Positions 44,631-55,751 of a stretch of DNA of 64,000 bases are shown in pieces. This stretch comes from Flavobacteriales bacterium (GTDB lineage Bacteria > Bacteroidota > Bacteroidia > Flavobacteriales_D > Parvicellaceae): assembly GCA_018401455.1 (NCBI GenBank), contig JAGYKU010000005.1, positions 32,470 to 96,469 of the forward strand. The letters run 5' to 3'. Every line of letters starts with the position of its first letter. The stretch's first letter is position 1. A model generated the notes under the pieces. That model saw only the letters and a program-made list of their open reading frames with translations. It was not told the origin of the DNA and searched no databases. A program made the position numbers and the translations under genes.

Positions 44631-45194
44631 CTAACTAGCAGATTCTTTCAAATCAAATTCTTGACATTTTTGAAGAATGAACTCCACTCTTTCTTCAATA
44701 CTTTTTAAAGGAACTTCAATGATTTCAAAGCCTAAATCATCATAAGCTTTATATAATGAAGACGCAATTTTGAAAGCTTCTTCTGCACTTTCTTTTCGCT
44801 CTTCATCGTTGGTGTAAATTTCTTTCCAAATGGGTAAATAAAATACTTTTTTGGCATAGCCAACTTTTAAAGCTTCTTCTATATAATGTTTTGGGGCTTC
44901 TTTTCCTGCAAAATTCATGTAGCCAATCAAATCTACCATACTTCTGTCAAGGAATTGTAATTCAGAAGGTTCAAATTGTTGCACCAAAGTTTTCATCCTG
45001 TCCAAAACCATATCACTAAACAACTGCATTTGATTCCAAGGAAAAATTTCTAATCCCGAATCTAAATTTTCTCGAATTACTTGTCGTGCAATTTCACTGT
45101 GACATTTAAAACCACGTTTTGATAATTCGTTGAGAATAGATGTCTTGCCCGTACTTGGCGCACCAGTTATTATGTAGTAAGGATTATTTTTCAT
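44631..45194 (-). CDS. Small P-loop ATPase/kinase-like protein (AAA_28 type)
   Basis: 187 residues. The P-loop GAPSTGKTS is at 11-19. The following segments (CHSEIARQVI, FLDRSMVDLIGY) match the AAA_28 family related to NadR-type and other nucleotide kinases. Substrate unknown. A 120-bp gap without features separates it from the NtrC-like gene. Confidence 0.8.
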   Translation of the reverse strand: MKNNPYYIITGAPSTGKTSILNELSKRGFKCHSEIARQVIRENLDSGLEIFPWNQMQLFSDMVLDRMKTLVQQFEPSELQFLDRSMVDLIGYMNFAGKEAPKHYIEEALKVGYAKKVFYLPIWKEIYTNDEERKESAEEAFKIASSLYKAYDDLGFEIIEVPLKSIEERVEFILQKCQEFDLKESAS

Positions 45195-45314
45195 TGATGA
45201 AGGGGCAAAAATACATTTTTTTTGAAGTTATGTCTTTTTATCTTTAAAATATTATTTCACAAAATTCCTCTTTTTTCCACTTGTTAATAATATTTCAGTT
45301 TTTTTGATTGAATT

Positions 45315-45347
45315 TTTGAGGTATTTAATTTCGTAATAGTAGTTTTG
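45315..45347 (+). promoter_or_regulatory. Promoter of carB
   Basis: TTTG at 45315-45318 and TAGTTTTG at 45340-45347 are 21 bp apart, followed by a 16-bp leader to the ATG at 45364. Confidence 0.7.
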
Positions 45348-45363
45348 CAAACAAATTATAATT

Positions 45364-48173
45364 ATGCCATTAGACAAGTCTATTAAATCAATATTAATTA
45401 TAGGAAGTGGTCCCATCGTTATTGGGCAAGCATGCGAATTTGACTATTCTGGGTCACAAGCAGCAAGGTCGTTGAGAGAAGAAGGAATTGAGGTTACGCT
45501 CATCAATTCCAATCCAGCAACAATTATGACAGATCCAGTTACTGCTGATAATGTCTATCTTAAGCCGCTTACTCCAGAATCGATTGTTGAAATTCTCGAA
45601 AAACACAACATTGATGCAGTGTTGCCCACAATGGGTGGGCAAACTGCCTTGAATCTTTGTATGGAATGTAACGATATTGGGATTTGGGAAGAGCATAATG
45701 TAAGAATATTAGGTGTTGACATCGATGCTATTAAGATAACTGAAGATAGAGAACTTTTTAGAAATTTGATGTCCGAATTGAACATCGATATGGCGCCACA
45801 AGCGACAGCAAAAAGTTTTTTGGAAGGAAAAGAAATCGCTCAAAAATTTGGTTATCCTCTTTGTATTCGAGCTTCATATACCTTGGGAGGTTCAGGAGCT
45901 TCTTTTGTTTTCAAAGAATCTGAATTTGATGAATTATTAAATAGAGGCTTGCACGCATCACCAATTCACGAGGTGATGATTGATAAAGCTGTTTTGGGTT
46001 GGAAAGAATATGAATTGGAGTTACTTAGAGATAAAAATGACAATGTAGTAATTATCTGTTCGATAGAAAATTTTGATCCTATGGGTATTCATACTGGAGA
46101 TTCCATTACTGTGGCTCCTGCTATGACATTGAGTGATACTGCTTATCAAAGAATGCGAAATTTAGCAATTAGAATGATGCGTTCTATCGGTGATTTTGCT
46201 GGTGGTTGTAATGTTCAGTTTGCTGTAAGTGATGATGAAGAAGAGAAAATCATTGCCATTGAAATCAATCCGAGAGTGAGTAGATCTTCTGCTTTAGCAT
46301 CCAAAGCTACTGGATATCCGATTGCAAAAATTGCTGCTAAATTGGCAATTGGTTATAATTTAGATGAATTGAGCAATCAAATTACTAAATCTACATCAGC
46401 ACTTTTTGAACCTACATTGGATTATGTAATCGTGAAAATACCAAGATGGAATTTTGATAAGTTCAAAGGTTCTGATAGAAGATTGGGGCTTCAAATGAAA
46501 TCTGTAGGTGAAGTGATGGGAATTGGAAGAACTTTCCAAGAAGCACTTCAAAAAGCTTGTCAGTCTTTAGAAATAGGTAGAAATGGATTGGGAGCAGATG
46601 GAAAAGAACTCAAAAACCAAGATGAGATTTTACACAGTCTAGAATTTGCAAGTTGGAATCGTTTGTTTCATATCTACGATGCTATAAAAATGGGAATTCC
46701 ATTCAAAACCATCAAAGAAAAAACCAGAATTGATGAATGGTTCTTGAGAGAGATTGAAGATTTAATCTTATTAGAAAAAAGAATTGAAAAATTTAATGTT
46801 TCCAATATCACAGAAGAATTGATGCTGGAAGCAAAACAAAAAGGATATGCAGATAGACAAGTTGCTCATTTGCTAAAATGTCTAGAAAGTGAAGTGTTTA
46901 CAAAAAGAGCAGAATTGGGCGTGAAACGAGTTTACAAATTAGTGGATACTTGTGCCGCTGAGTTCGAAGCGGTAACACCATTTTACTATTCTACTTTTGA
47001 AAAAGAAAACGAATCTAAAGTTTCTGACAAGAAAAAAGTGATTGTTCTAGGTTCAGGACCTAATAGAATTGGACAAGGTATCGAGTTTGATTACTGTTGT
47101 GTTCACGGGGTTTTAGCAGCAAAAGAATGTGGTTACGAAACGATTATGATTAATTGTAATCCAGAAACTGTTTCTACAGATTTTGATACTGCTGATAAAT
47201 TATACTTCGAACCAGTTTTTTGGGAGCACATTTACGATATTATTCTACACGAAAATCCTGTTGGTGTAATTGTTCAGTTGGGAGGTCAGACCGCTTTGAA
47301 ATTGGCAGAAAAGTTAGATAGATTTGGAATTAAAATATTAGGTACAAGTTACCGAGCATTGGATTTGGCTGAGGATAGAGGAAGTTTTTCTTCTTTACTC
47401 AAAGATTTAGACATTCCTTATCCAGAATTTGGAGTGGTAGAAAGTGCTGAACAAGCCATCGAATTGTCGAAAGATTTAGGGTTTCCATTATTGGTAAGAC
47501 CTTCTTACGTTTTAGGTGGGCAAAAAATGAAAATTGTAATCAATGAAGATGACTTAGAACATCACGTTGTGGACATTCTTAAAGACATGCCTGATAATAA
47601 AATTCTTTTGGATCACTTTTTAGGAGGTGCAATTGAAGCCGAAGCAGATGCCATTTGTGACGGTGAAAATGTTTATATCATTGGAATAATGCAACATATA
47701 GAGCCTGCTGGAATTCACTCTGGAGATTCTTATGCTGTTTTACCTCCATACAATCTCGGTGATTTTATTATCGAACAGATTGAAGAGCATACTAAGAAAA
47801 TTGCTGTAGCATTAGAAACTGTAGGTTTATTGAATATACAGTTTGCGATAAAAGATGATGTGGTGTATATTATTGAAGCCTAACTCTAGAGCGTCTAGAA
47901 TAAGCCTTTATTGCAAAGCATATGGTGAACCCTATAAATTATGCAACTAAAGCAATGTTAGCGAAAAGAAAGTAACAGATTTTGATTTAAACCAAATAAA
48001 GATGGTTGTGCAATTAAGATCCCTGTTTTTTCATCAAAATCCCTCAAGTTAAAAAAAAGAATTAGACCTAGAAATGGAAATCAATAGGTGAAGCAATTCA
48101 GTTTGTTGCAAATTTAAAAGATCCATTCTTTAGAAAAATATATTCTGAAGAAATTTATATTTAAGTAAGCTAA
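45364..48173 (+). pseudogene. carB: Carbamoyl-phosphate synthase large subunit, 3' end broken by indels
   Basis: CarB makes carbamoyl phosphate for pyrimidines and arginine. Codons 1-839 are intact: carboxyphosphate ATP-grasp (~1-400), oligomerisation (~400-550) and carbamoyl-phosphate ATP-grasp (~560-839). The frame stops at 47881, exactly in the conserved ATP-grasp end (IIEA, normally followed by NPR). The next 290 bp still spell the rest across frames: EPY.NYATKAML, VTDFD, KPNKDGCAIKIPV, GEAIQFVANLKDPFFRKIYSE, LYLSK. The corrected protein would have about 938 residues and no MGS regulatory domain, as usual in Flavobacteriia. carA is not in the window. Sequence error is the simplest explanation, because an essential gene would otherwise be lost. 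Confidence 0.85.
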
Positions 48174-48183
48174 TTTGGATGAA

Positions 48184-48398
48184 ATGTACCCAATATTAAT
48201 GTGGATTTATTACGTTTCAAGTTTTTTTTATGAAGTACTTTGATTTTATATCTGTATTGATACTTATTTTTAATGGATTACTCAGAAATAAAATTTCAAA
48301 AGTAAATGATAATCTAAATTCTGAAAAAAAGAGTTATCCTAAAAAAGGAAAAAGTAATTTAAAAAGATGATTCAGAATATATTGATTGGATGAAATAA
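48184..48398 (+). pseudogene. Small membrane-anchored protein, DUF4834-like, frameshifted
   Basis: Starts MYPILMWIYYVSSFF (membrane helix), then by a shift near 48225 MKYFDFISVLILIFNGLLRNK and a charged Lys/Ser/Glu stretch. After another shift near 48355 it ends DDSEYIDWMK-stop at 48398. One membrane helix, a basic linker and an acidic tail ending near EYIDW resemble DUF4834, which I recall next to YfhO-type genes in flavobacteria. An intact inner ORF of 46 codons (48230-48370) also exists. Confidence is low because the region is full of indels. Confidence 0.4.
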
Positions 48399-48410
48399 TA
48401 AAAGATTGAT

Positions 48411-51359
48411 ATGAAACTTCAGATAACCAAAGAAAAGATACTTCCTCACATCATTGTATTAGGAATTTTACTTTTGATTAGTATCATTTATTTTTATCCT
48501 GCATTACAAGGGAATGCCTTGGAAACTCACGATTTGAAACAGTACAAAGGAATGTCAAAAGAAACTGTTGATTTTCGAGCAGAATATGGAGAGGAGCCAC
48601 TTTGGACAAATGCTATGTTTGGAGGAATGCCAACAGATCAAATTGGTGTACAGTATAATTCTAATTTGGTTAGTTATCTTTACAAAGCCATTACTTTATT
48701 GCTTCCGAGACCCATTTCAATGCTTTGGATGATGTTTCTGGGATTCTATATTTTGTTAATGTGTCTCAAAGTTGACCCATGGATAGCATTAATAGGAAGT
48801 ATAGGTTTTGGTTTTTCTAGTTTCTTCCTTGTTAGTTTGCAAGCAGGACACATGAGTAAAGTAAATGCGATAAGTTTTATGGCACCTACTATTGCAGGAT
48901 TTATTATGCTCTTCAGAGGAGAATTGCTCAAAGGCGGAATCATTGCTGCCTTATTTTTGTCTCTTCAATTATGGTGTAATCACCCTCAGATTACTTATTA
49001 TACATTTTTTATTATTGGTTTTATAGCATTATACTTCTTTTCAAAATTAGCATTTAATAAAAAATGGGTTGATTTAGGTAAAATTGGAGGTATTTCTGTT
49101 CTTATTGTAATTTTTGGAATACTCACAAGTTTACCATCGTTGTGGGGAACGTATGAATATGGAAAAGAAACCATAAGAGGTAAAAGTGAACTGACTATAA
49201 AATCGCCTGTACAGTTACAAAAAGAAGCTGCTGAAAAAGCTGCTGGAAAATCAGATTCTACCAAAACTAAGCCTAAAGACGGATTAGAAACAGATTATAT
49301 TTTGGCTTGGAGTTATGGAACTGGAGAAACTTTCACTTTTATGTTCCCATCTCTAAAAGGGGGAGGAAATAATGATCCAGAGCTAAAAAACCTCAAAACT
49401 TTATATCCTAGTAACGCTGAAAAATTAACAGAAAAAATGCAAGATGAATTACAGTCATTGAGTATTGATGAGTTTTTGGCACAAGCAGGATTAAATTTAG
49501 CAGAACTTCCAGCAACTGCAGAAAGAGGATATTATGGACAGCAAAGATTGACCAATGGTCCTGTATTTATAGGTGTTATTTTTTGCTTTTTGAGTTTATT
49601 GGCTTTAGTATTTAGTGACGGTAAATTGAATTGGCCGCTTATGGGAGTAAGTTTAATGGTTGTCGTTTTTGCCTTGTTACAAATGACAATTGTTGTCTTA
49701 ATTGGATTACTCGCTTTGATTGTTTTGGCAATCATCAACAAAAGGTTGGTTTGGTTTCTAAGCACTGTAATGATGTTGACCATATTCCTAGCTTGGGGTA
49801 AAAATTATTTGGAGTTTTCTGAATTATTTATTCAGTATTTCCCATTATACAACAAGTTTAGGTCTGTTACAATGATTTTGGTGGTTGCAGAATTAATCAT
49901 ACCACTTTTAGGAATATTATTTTTGTATCATCTATTCAAAAACAAAGAAAAAGTTAAAGAAAAAGTCAATCTTTTATATATAGGAACAGGGGTTCTAGCT
50001 TTTTTCGTTTTAATAGTTTTGATCTCACCTACATCCATTTTTCACGTTCCATCTGGCGCTACCGATACTGCTATGAGTTATGAGAATTATATTAATCAAA
50101 TATTGACACAAAACAATGTTCCTGAGCAACTCTTACTTGAAAATCAAGTGTATTTTGAGGCTTATGCTAAAAACATGTATGAATTTCGAATTTCTATTAT
50201 AAGAACAGATGCATTAAAAGCCATATTTTTTATTGCTGCTATTTTCTTATTGATTTTTGGATTCTTAAAGGAGAAAATTCAAAAACCTCTTTTTGTTGCT
50301 GCTCTTTCTGTTTTAGTGTTGGTAGAAATGGTGCCAGTCGGTTTAGATTATTTGAATAATTCTAAAAACGATAATGGAGAATTTAATTATTGGACTGATA
50401 TAGAAAGTGAATTGACTCCATACAATGTCTATCAAGAAGATATTGCCATATTGCAAAATGAAATTAATGAAAAACCTTGGTTGCAAGATTCTATTAATGC
50501 TAGAATTAAAAAATTGAATGAAATCGCTGATATGCCATTGAATAATGTGGAGCAGAATTTTGCTAAAATGTCTATTCTCAATAAACTAACAAGTTTTAGA
50601 GTTGCCAATTATAAAGCACTAACTTCTGAAACGCGTACCAGTTATTTTTACAAATCTTTAGGAGGTTATCATGGCGCAAAGTTGATGTCGATTCAAGAAA
50701 TATTTGATTTTTCAAGTAAGATTGGGCTACAAAATATTTTTGACATGATGAATGTTAAGTACATTGTGGATTACGATGTACAAGATCCTCAAACTGGTGC
50801 AAATCGCAAAATGGTATATCAGCAAAACCCATCTTTACTTGGCGCTGCTTGGATTGTAGATGAAGTCAAATTAGTTGAAAGTGCTGACGAAGAAATGACT
50901 TCAATGTTTGATGAAAATAATTTTGACCCTGCTACTACAGCTATCGTTGATAAAAGATTTGAATCTCTTTTAGGTGATGGATATCAGTCTAAATCTGCAA
51001 ATAGTACTATAGAAATGAAACAATACAAACCTAATGAATTAATCTATGAATTTAATTCTGATGCGAATCAAATAGTTGTATTTTCAGAAATTTATTACAA
51101 AAATGGTTGGCAAGCATATATTGATGACAAACCAGTAGATCACTTTAGAACGAATTATTTATTGAGAGGCTTACATGTTCCTGCTGGTAATCACACCATC
51201 AAGTTTCAATATAAAAGGAAATCATTTGATGTTGGAAGTCCAATTTCTTTAATCACTTCACTCATCTTGGTTTTATTAGTTTTGTATTTTATTTATTTAA
51301 GTTTATTTACATCTCCAACTAATAAGTCGGACGAATCAATTGAAGAATTGATTTTATAA
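48411..51359 (+). CDS. YfhO-family multi-spanning membrane protein
   Basis: 982 residues with about 12 predicted membrane helices. The N-terminal two thirds resemble GT-C glycosyltransferase-like topology, with the acidic patch ALETHDLKQYKG after helix 1 and conserved WTNAMFGGMP. The C-terminal ~250 residues are periplasmic (ending in FRTNYLLRGLHVPAG...IKFQYKRKSFDVG) before a last helix. YfhO proteins add sugars to envelope polymers in Gram-positives; in Bacteroidota the function is unknown. It is followed after 20 bp by a glycosyltransferase gene, which fits envelope glycan synthesis. Confidence 0.85.
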   Translation: MKLQITKEKILPHIIVLGILLLISIIYFYPALQGNALETHDLKQYKGMSKETVDFRAEYGEEPLWTNAMFGGMPTDQIGVQYNSNLVSYLYKAITLLLPRPISMLWMMFLGFYILLMCLKVDPWIALIGSIGFGFSSFFLVSLQAGHMSKVNAISFMAPTIAGFIMLFRGELLKGGIIAALFLSLQLWCNHPQITYYTFFIIGFIALYFFSKLAFNKKWVDLGKIGGISVLIVIFGILTSLPSLWGTYEYGKETIRGKSELTIKSPVQLQKEAAEKAAGKSDSTKTKPKDGLETDYILAWSYGTGETFTFMFPSLKGGGNNDPELKNLKTLYPSNAEKLTEKMQDELQSLSIDEFLAQAGLNLAELPATAERGYYGQQRLTNGPVFIGVIFCFLSLLALVFSDGKLNWPLMGVSLMVVVFALLQMTIVVLIGLLALIVLAIINKRLVWFLSTVMMLTIFLAWGKNYLEFSELFIQYFPLYNKFRSVTMILVVAELIIPLLGILFLYHLFKNKEKVKEKVNLLYIGTGVLAFFVLIVLISPTSIFHVPSGATDTAMSYENYINQILTQNNVPEQLLLENQVYFEAYAKNMYEFRISIIRTDALKAIFFIAAIFLLIFGFLKEKIQKPLFVAALSVLVLVEMVPVGLDYLNNSKNDNGEFNYWTDIESELTPYNVYQEDIAILQNEINEKPWLQDSINARIKKLNEIADMPLNNVEQNFAKMSILNKLTSFRVANYKALTSETRTSYFYKSLGGYHGAKLMSIQEIFDFSSKIGLQNIFDMMNVKYIVDYDVQDPQTGANRKMVYQQNPSLLGAAWIVDEVKLVESADEEMTSMFDENNFDPATTAIVDKRFESLLGDGYQSKSANSTIEMKQYKPNELIYEFNSDANQIVVFSEIYYKNGWQAYIDDKPVDHFRTNYLLRGLHVPAGNHTIKFQYKRKSFDVGSPISLITSLILVLLVLYFIYLSLFTSPTNKSDESIEELIL

Positions 51360-51379
51360 AACCTTTTCTGGAAAATACT

Positions 51380-52672
51380 ATGAAAAAAGTCTTGATACTC
51401 ACTTACTATTGGCCACCAAGTGGTGGAGCAGGTGTGCAAAGATGGCTGAAATTTGTAAAGTATCTTCCTCAATTAGGATATGAACCCATAGTTTATACAC
51501 ACTCTAACGGTGAAGTCCCCAGTATTGACGAATCTTTAGAAAAGGAAATTCCAGAAGGGATAAAGGTCTTAAAAACTGAAATATGGGAACCTTATGGATT
51601 TTACAAAAGTTTGACAGGTAAAAAGGGAGAAAAAATCAATAGTGGATTTTTATCTGAACAAAAAACTAAGAAAAGTGCTTTACAAAATCTTTCTATTTGG
51701 ATTCGTGGTAATTTCTTTATTCCAGATGCAAGAAAATTTTGGATAAAGCCAAGTGTCAAATATCTCTCAGAATTTATCGAAAACAATTCTATAGATTTTA
51801 TTATTAGTACTGGTCCACCTCACACGATGCATTTAATCGCCCTTGGATTGAAAAAAAAGTTTAATATAAAATGGGTTGCTGATTTTAGAGATCCATGGAC
51901 AAATATTGATTTTTATAAAGATTTGAAATTAACTTCATTTGCAGATAAAAAACATCGAAGATTAGAGAGAGAAGTGCTTCAAAAAGCAGATTTATGCATT
52001 TCAGTTGGAAAAACATGGTCTGAAGAATTAGAGGTTTTAGGTGCCGAAAAATGTGTAACTATTACCAATGGCTACGATGATGAAGACAATGTAAATGTAG
52101 AAGTTCAATTGGATAAAAAAATATCAATTGCACATATAGGTTCTTTTACAAAGTCAAGAAATCCAGAACTTCTTTTGGAAGTTTTAAAAGATTTAAAATC
52201 AAAATATCCAAACTTAGATGAGTTGTTGGAAATAAAATTAGTTGGAAAGGTTGATTACACAATTACTGAATTATTTAAATCTTATGATTTAGAAAATTTA
52301 ATTAGAAAAGTTGAGTATTTACCTCATAATTTAGTTCTAGAAGAGCAAAGAAAATCTCATGTTTTGTTATTGGTAGTAAATGAAACTCCCAATGCAAAAG
52401 GTATAACAACTGGTAAAGTATTCGAATACTTGGCCGCAAAAAGACCTATTTTAGCCATAGCACCCGAAGGAGGAGATTTGGAAGTTCTCATCAACGAAAC
52501 AGATAGTGGGTTAGTTGTAAACTCAAGTAATAAAGAGGAGTTAAAACAGTTTTTGATACAACTTTTAGATAACAATCCTAAAGAATATAGTTACAAAAAC
52601 ATTGAAAAATTTTCAAGATTTAACCTTACTAAGAAATTAGTTGAAGAATTAGAAAATTTATCTACTCAATAA
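51380..52672 (+). CDS. GT4-like glycosyltransferase
   Basis: 430 residues. The N-terminus YYWPPSGGAGVQRWLKF and the C-terminal donor site EYLAAKRPILAIAPEGGDLEVL are typical of group 1 (GT4-like) transferases of the GT-B fold. No membrane helix. Donor and acceptor are not predictable. Cotranscribed with the YfhO-type gene; the last 15 bp overlap the end of the convergent T9SS gene. Confidence 0.85.
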   Translation: MKKVLILTYYWPPSGGAGVQRWLKFVKYLPQLGYEPIVYTHSNGEVPSIDESLEKEIPEGIKVLKTEIWEPYGFYKSLTGKKGEKINSGFLSEQKTKKSALQNLSIWIRGNFFIPDARKFWIKPSVKYLSEFIENNSIDFIISTGPPHTMHLIALGLKKKFNIKWVADFRDPWTNIDFYKDLKLTSFADKKHRRLEREVLQKADLCISVGKTWSEELEVLGAEKCVTITNGYDDEDNVNVEVQLDKKISIAHIGSFTKSRNPELLLEVLKDLKSKYPNLDELLEIKLVGKVDYTITELFKSYDLENLIRKVEYLPHNLVLEEQRKSHVLLLVVNETPNAKGITTGKVFEYLAAKRPILAIAPEGGDLEVLINETDSGLVVNSSNKEELKQFLIQLLDNNPKEYSYKNIEKFSRFNLTKKLVEELENLSTQ

Positions 52673-55600
52673 AACATGACCTGTAATGGTTTCTTTTGAA
52701 TTATCAAAAGTAGGTTTAAGAACGAAAAAATACGTTCCATCTGGTACTTTTTTTCCCGAAGAGTTTTTTCCATCCCAATTGTTCATATAGGCTTTTTGTT
52801 CAAAAATAAGATTCCCCCATCTATTGAAAATACTCAAACTATAATCTCCTAAGAAATTTTCCATTCCTTGAATTGAAAAAGTATCATTTTCTCCATCTCC
52901 ATTAGGAGTGAAAACATTCGGAACTACGATTTCAAAAGGCGTGTCATTTACCGTAATTGTTAGACAAATAGAATCTTCACAACCTGTGCTATTCGATACC
53001 AACAAACAAACTTCAAATTCACCAATTTCAGAGTAAACTTCAAAAGTATTAGAATCTAAAATGCTAGTGCCATCACTTAATGTATATTCAAAAATCACAG
53101 CATCACTAGATGAATTATTTACAAAGAAAACGGTATCACCAATTAAAGAAGGTGTTGAGATTATATTAAAAGCTGCAGTAGGATAGCCTATATAAGGAAC
53201 AATAATTGGTCCAATGGAATCAAAACAGCCATAATTATCAGTGACAACCAAATGATAATTTCCAGAACTTAAACTATCTAAATCTAAAGCATTTTCTGTA
53301 GATTCATACCAAAAATAACTTACCCCTTCTCCAGATGGGTCACTAACTGCCAAACCATTAATAGCGCCATTGTCATCAATACAAGTACTTGGTGAAATGA
53401 TTAAGTTATTGTCATCAATACTTGGTCCGTCAATATTGTCTATTTCAATTGGGTTAGATTGAGAAGAACACCCAAACGCGTCTGTTGCTGTTAAAGTATA
53501 GAATCCTTCGTCAAGATTCGAAATAGCTATAGTCGTTTCTGCGGAATTGTCCCAAGAATAAGTAAATGGTGCATTTCCCGAAACTGATATTCCTGATATT
53601 TCACCTATATTTTGACTACAATGATCATCTTCTAAAAGCATATTACTTTCGTCAATTTGAGGCCCTGTATTTTCTCCAATGATATAAGTCCCAATTACAG
53701 ATGCACAACCATTGTTGTCAGTTACCACTAAGGTATATGTTCCTGCATCTGCATTATTTAAATCTTGTGAAGCAGCAAGAACTCCATTCCATTCATATTG
53801 CAAAGGAAGTACTCCACCAGTAATTGTTATTCCCGAAATATTTCCATCACCTTGTCCACAATTTTCATCACTCACGACTACATTATTGTCATTAAATGAA
53901 AAACTAGCGCCAATAATAACGGAAACAGGAATGGTATAAAAACCTGGACAAGTACCTACATAAAAAGTAGTATCGTTTGAAATGTTTCCAGTTGTGAAAC
54001 TCGTTCCTGCTCCAATAAAGCTGCCATTTACAGGTGCATCATACCAGATTAAGTTGGTTCCTGAAGGTAAAGTTCCGTTTACAGAAACACCTACGGTTGC
54101 TGAGTTTCCGGCACAAATAGTATCATTTATTGCTTCAAGTATAAAAGGGTTTGTCAAATTATTTGCTAAAGTTCCCGCACCTCCTGAAGTCGCTCCATTA
54201 GAGGGGAAAGTTGACATAGTTGCTGAATTTGTAGTGCCATTCACACCTCCATTTGTTGAGGTGGTAATTGTTCCATTGGTATGTGCAATGTATCCACCAC
54301 TTCCTCCACCTCCAGGTCCTTCGGCTTCTACAAAACTTCCAAAGAAAAAAGGCCCCCCCACAATTATCTGATTTCCTCCATTTCCTCCGTTGGCAATACA
54401 GTTAATTCCATTTAAATTCCCTGCTACATTCAGTAAAATTGTTCCTCCTGCGCCACCACCTCCGGCACCATCTGTTCCTGCTATTCCAGAAAAAGGAGGG
54501 TTATTAGATGTAGTAGATTCTCCATTCAATCCATTAGCGTTGATATTTCCTGTTCCAGAAAGGTTTCCTCTACAATGTATCAAAACAATTCCACCTCCAT
54601 TGCCTCCGCTTCCACCAATACTAATACTTTCGTTTAAATTTCCAGCACCACCGCCACCAGCCATAAATATTTTTCCTGAGGAATAATCCAAAGGCCTTCC
54701 GCCTCTTCCCCCAAGATTTCGTCTGTTATCACCTGCCCATGAAGTACTACCAGGGGCTGTTGTTAATGGATTTCCACTATTTCCAGAGAACGAATAGCCT
54801 CCCTTTCCGCCACCTGAAGCAGTAATCCCTGAAATACTGGGTGTTTCTAAAGCCCAAGCAGCATTAAAACTTGGATTTGGTACACCCACACCATTTTGCC
54901 AATTGGTAATGTCGCCTCCGTTTGCTCCACCGCCACCACCACAGTTGTGACCATTTCCACCACCGCCACCATTAGCAATAGCACCATAACAATATACACC
55001 GTTTATTCCATTATATTCTGTTGTAAATCCAAAAGCGCTTTCACCTTTTGGCGCACCTTCTTGAGCCACATTACTATAAATAAATCCAGCCCCAAAAAAA
55101 GCATTATTGATTTCTCTTTGGGCACCTCTAAATCCTAGTCCGTTTACATCAATATTTCCTGTATTGTTGATAATGATATCTTCGTTAGCTTCAATTACTA
55201 CTATACCACCTGTAGAACCATTCCATGTAGGAGCGGTAATGGTAGAATTAACAGTAAGGTTATTGTATCGTGGCACTCTAATGATTTGTGTTTTTCCAAT
55301 AGAAGTATATGAAAATTGCAATCCACATCTTAAATTGATTGTCTGACCATTAGGAACACTTTGTACTTCGGCATATTCGTAATTCCCACACGAATTATAG
55401 TTGGTAATGCTTCCGTAATTTAAATTGGGAGAAGTTTGATCAACGGACAACCCTTGCATTTGAATTATCAGAATTAAATCACCTGCATTTAGATTGCTGG
55501 TAAATGCCCCATTTGAATTTAAAGATGAGTTGTTTACAGTTAAAGATGTTGATCCTTGATTAGCGTTTGTAGTAAGAAATGTATATTCATTAACAATTGA

Positions 55601-55699
55601 ACTATTAGAAATAGTCACATCTCCATCTTTAGCAAATTGAGAAATATTATTGTTATAAATAAATAGAGGTAGTAGAAAAAATAAAATTCTTGGTTTCAT
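52658..55699 (-). CDS. T9SS type B surface protein with Gly-rich region and SprB repeats
   Basis: 1013 residues with a signal peptide. An N-terminal beta domain (~20-200) is followed by a strongly glycine-rich region (~205-480: ANGGGGGNGHNCGGGGGANG and GGRGGRP, GGGGAGN). Then come a short Ig-like unit and three SprB-type repeats (~605-860: NISGITITGGVLPLQYEWNG, GTYTLVVTDNNGC; ISGISVSGNAPFTYSWDN). The last ~85 residues (VFTPNGDGENDTFSI, FNRWGNLIFEQ, GTYFFVLKP) are the gliding-associated/type B sorting domain. SprB repeats suggest an adhesin used in gliding or attachment. Confidence 0.87.
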   Translation of the reverse strand: MKPRILFFLLPLFIYNNNISQFAKDGDVTISNSSIVNEYTFLTTNANQGSTSLTVNNSSLNSNGAFTSNLNAGDLILIIQMQGLSVDQTSPNLNYGSITNYNSCGNYEYAEVQSVPNGQTINLRCGLQFSYTSIGKTQIIRVPRYNNLTVNSTITAPTWNGSTGGIVVIEANEDIIINNTGNIDVNGLGFRGAQREINNAFFGAGFIYSNVAQEGAPKGESAFGFTTEYNGINGVYCYGAIANGGGGGNGHNCGGGGGANGGDITNWQNGVGVPNPSFNAAWALETPSISGITASGGGKGGYSFSGNSGNPLTTAPGSTSWAGDNRRNLGGRGGRPLDYSSGKIFMAGGGGAGNLNESISIGGSGGNGGGIVLIHCRGNLSGTGNINANGLNGESTTSNNPPFSGIAGTDGAGGGGAGGTILLNVAGNLNGINCIANGGNGGNQIIVGGPFFFGSFVEAEGPGGGGSGGYIAHTNGTITTSTNGGVNGTTNSATMSTFPSNGATSGGAGTLANNLTNPFILEAINDTICAGNSATVGVSVNGTLPSGTNLIWYDAPVNGSFIGAGTSFTTGNISNDTTFYVGTCPGFYTIPVSVIIGASFSFNDNNVVVSDENCGQGDGNISGITITGGVLPLQYEWNGVLAASQDLNNADAGTYTLVVTDNNGCASVIGTYIIGENTGPQIDESNMLLEDDHCSQNIGEISGISVSGNAPFTYSWDNSAETTIAISNLDEGFYTLTATDAFGCSSQSNPIEIDNIDGPSIDDNNLIISPSTCIDDNGAINGLAVSDPSGEGVSYFWYESTENALDLDSLSSGNYHLVVTDNYGCFDSIGPIIVPYIGYPTAAFNIISTPSLIGDTVFFVNNSSSDAVIFEYTLSDGTSILDSNTFEVYSEIGEFEVCLLVSNSTGCEDSICLTITVNDTPFEIVVPNVFTPNGDGENDTFSIQGMENFLGDYSLSIFNRWGNLIFEQKAYMNNWDGKNSSGKKVPDGTYFFVLKPTFDNSKETITGHVLLSR

Positions 55700-55751
55700 A
55701 CTTTAAAAGACGCAATAAAAATAAAAAGGTAACTTTAAAAAAGAAATATTT

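Noticed and set aside
53712..54686. Proline-rich plus-strand ORFs opposite the Gly-rich T9SS protein
   Set aside because: Proline runs are the antisense reading of glycine codons; no signal or start evidence.
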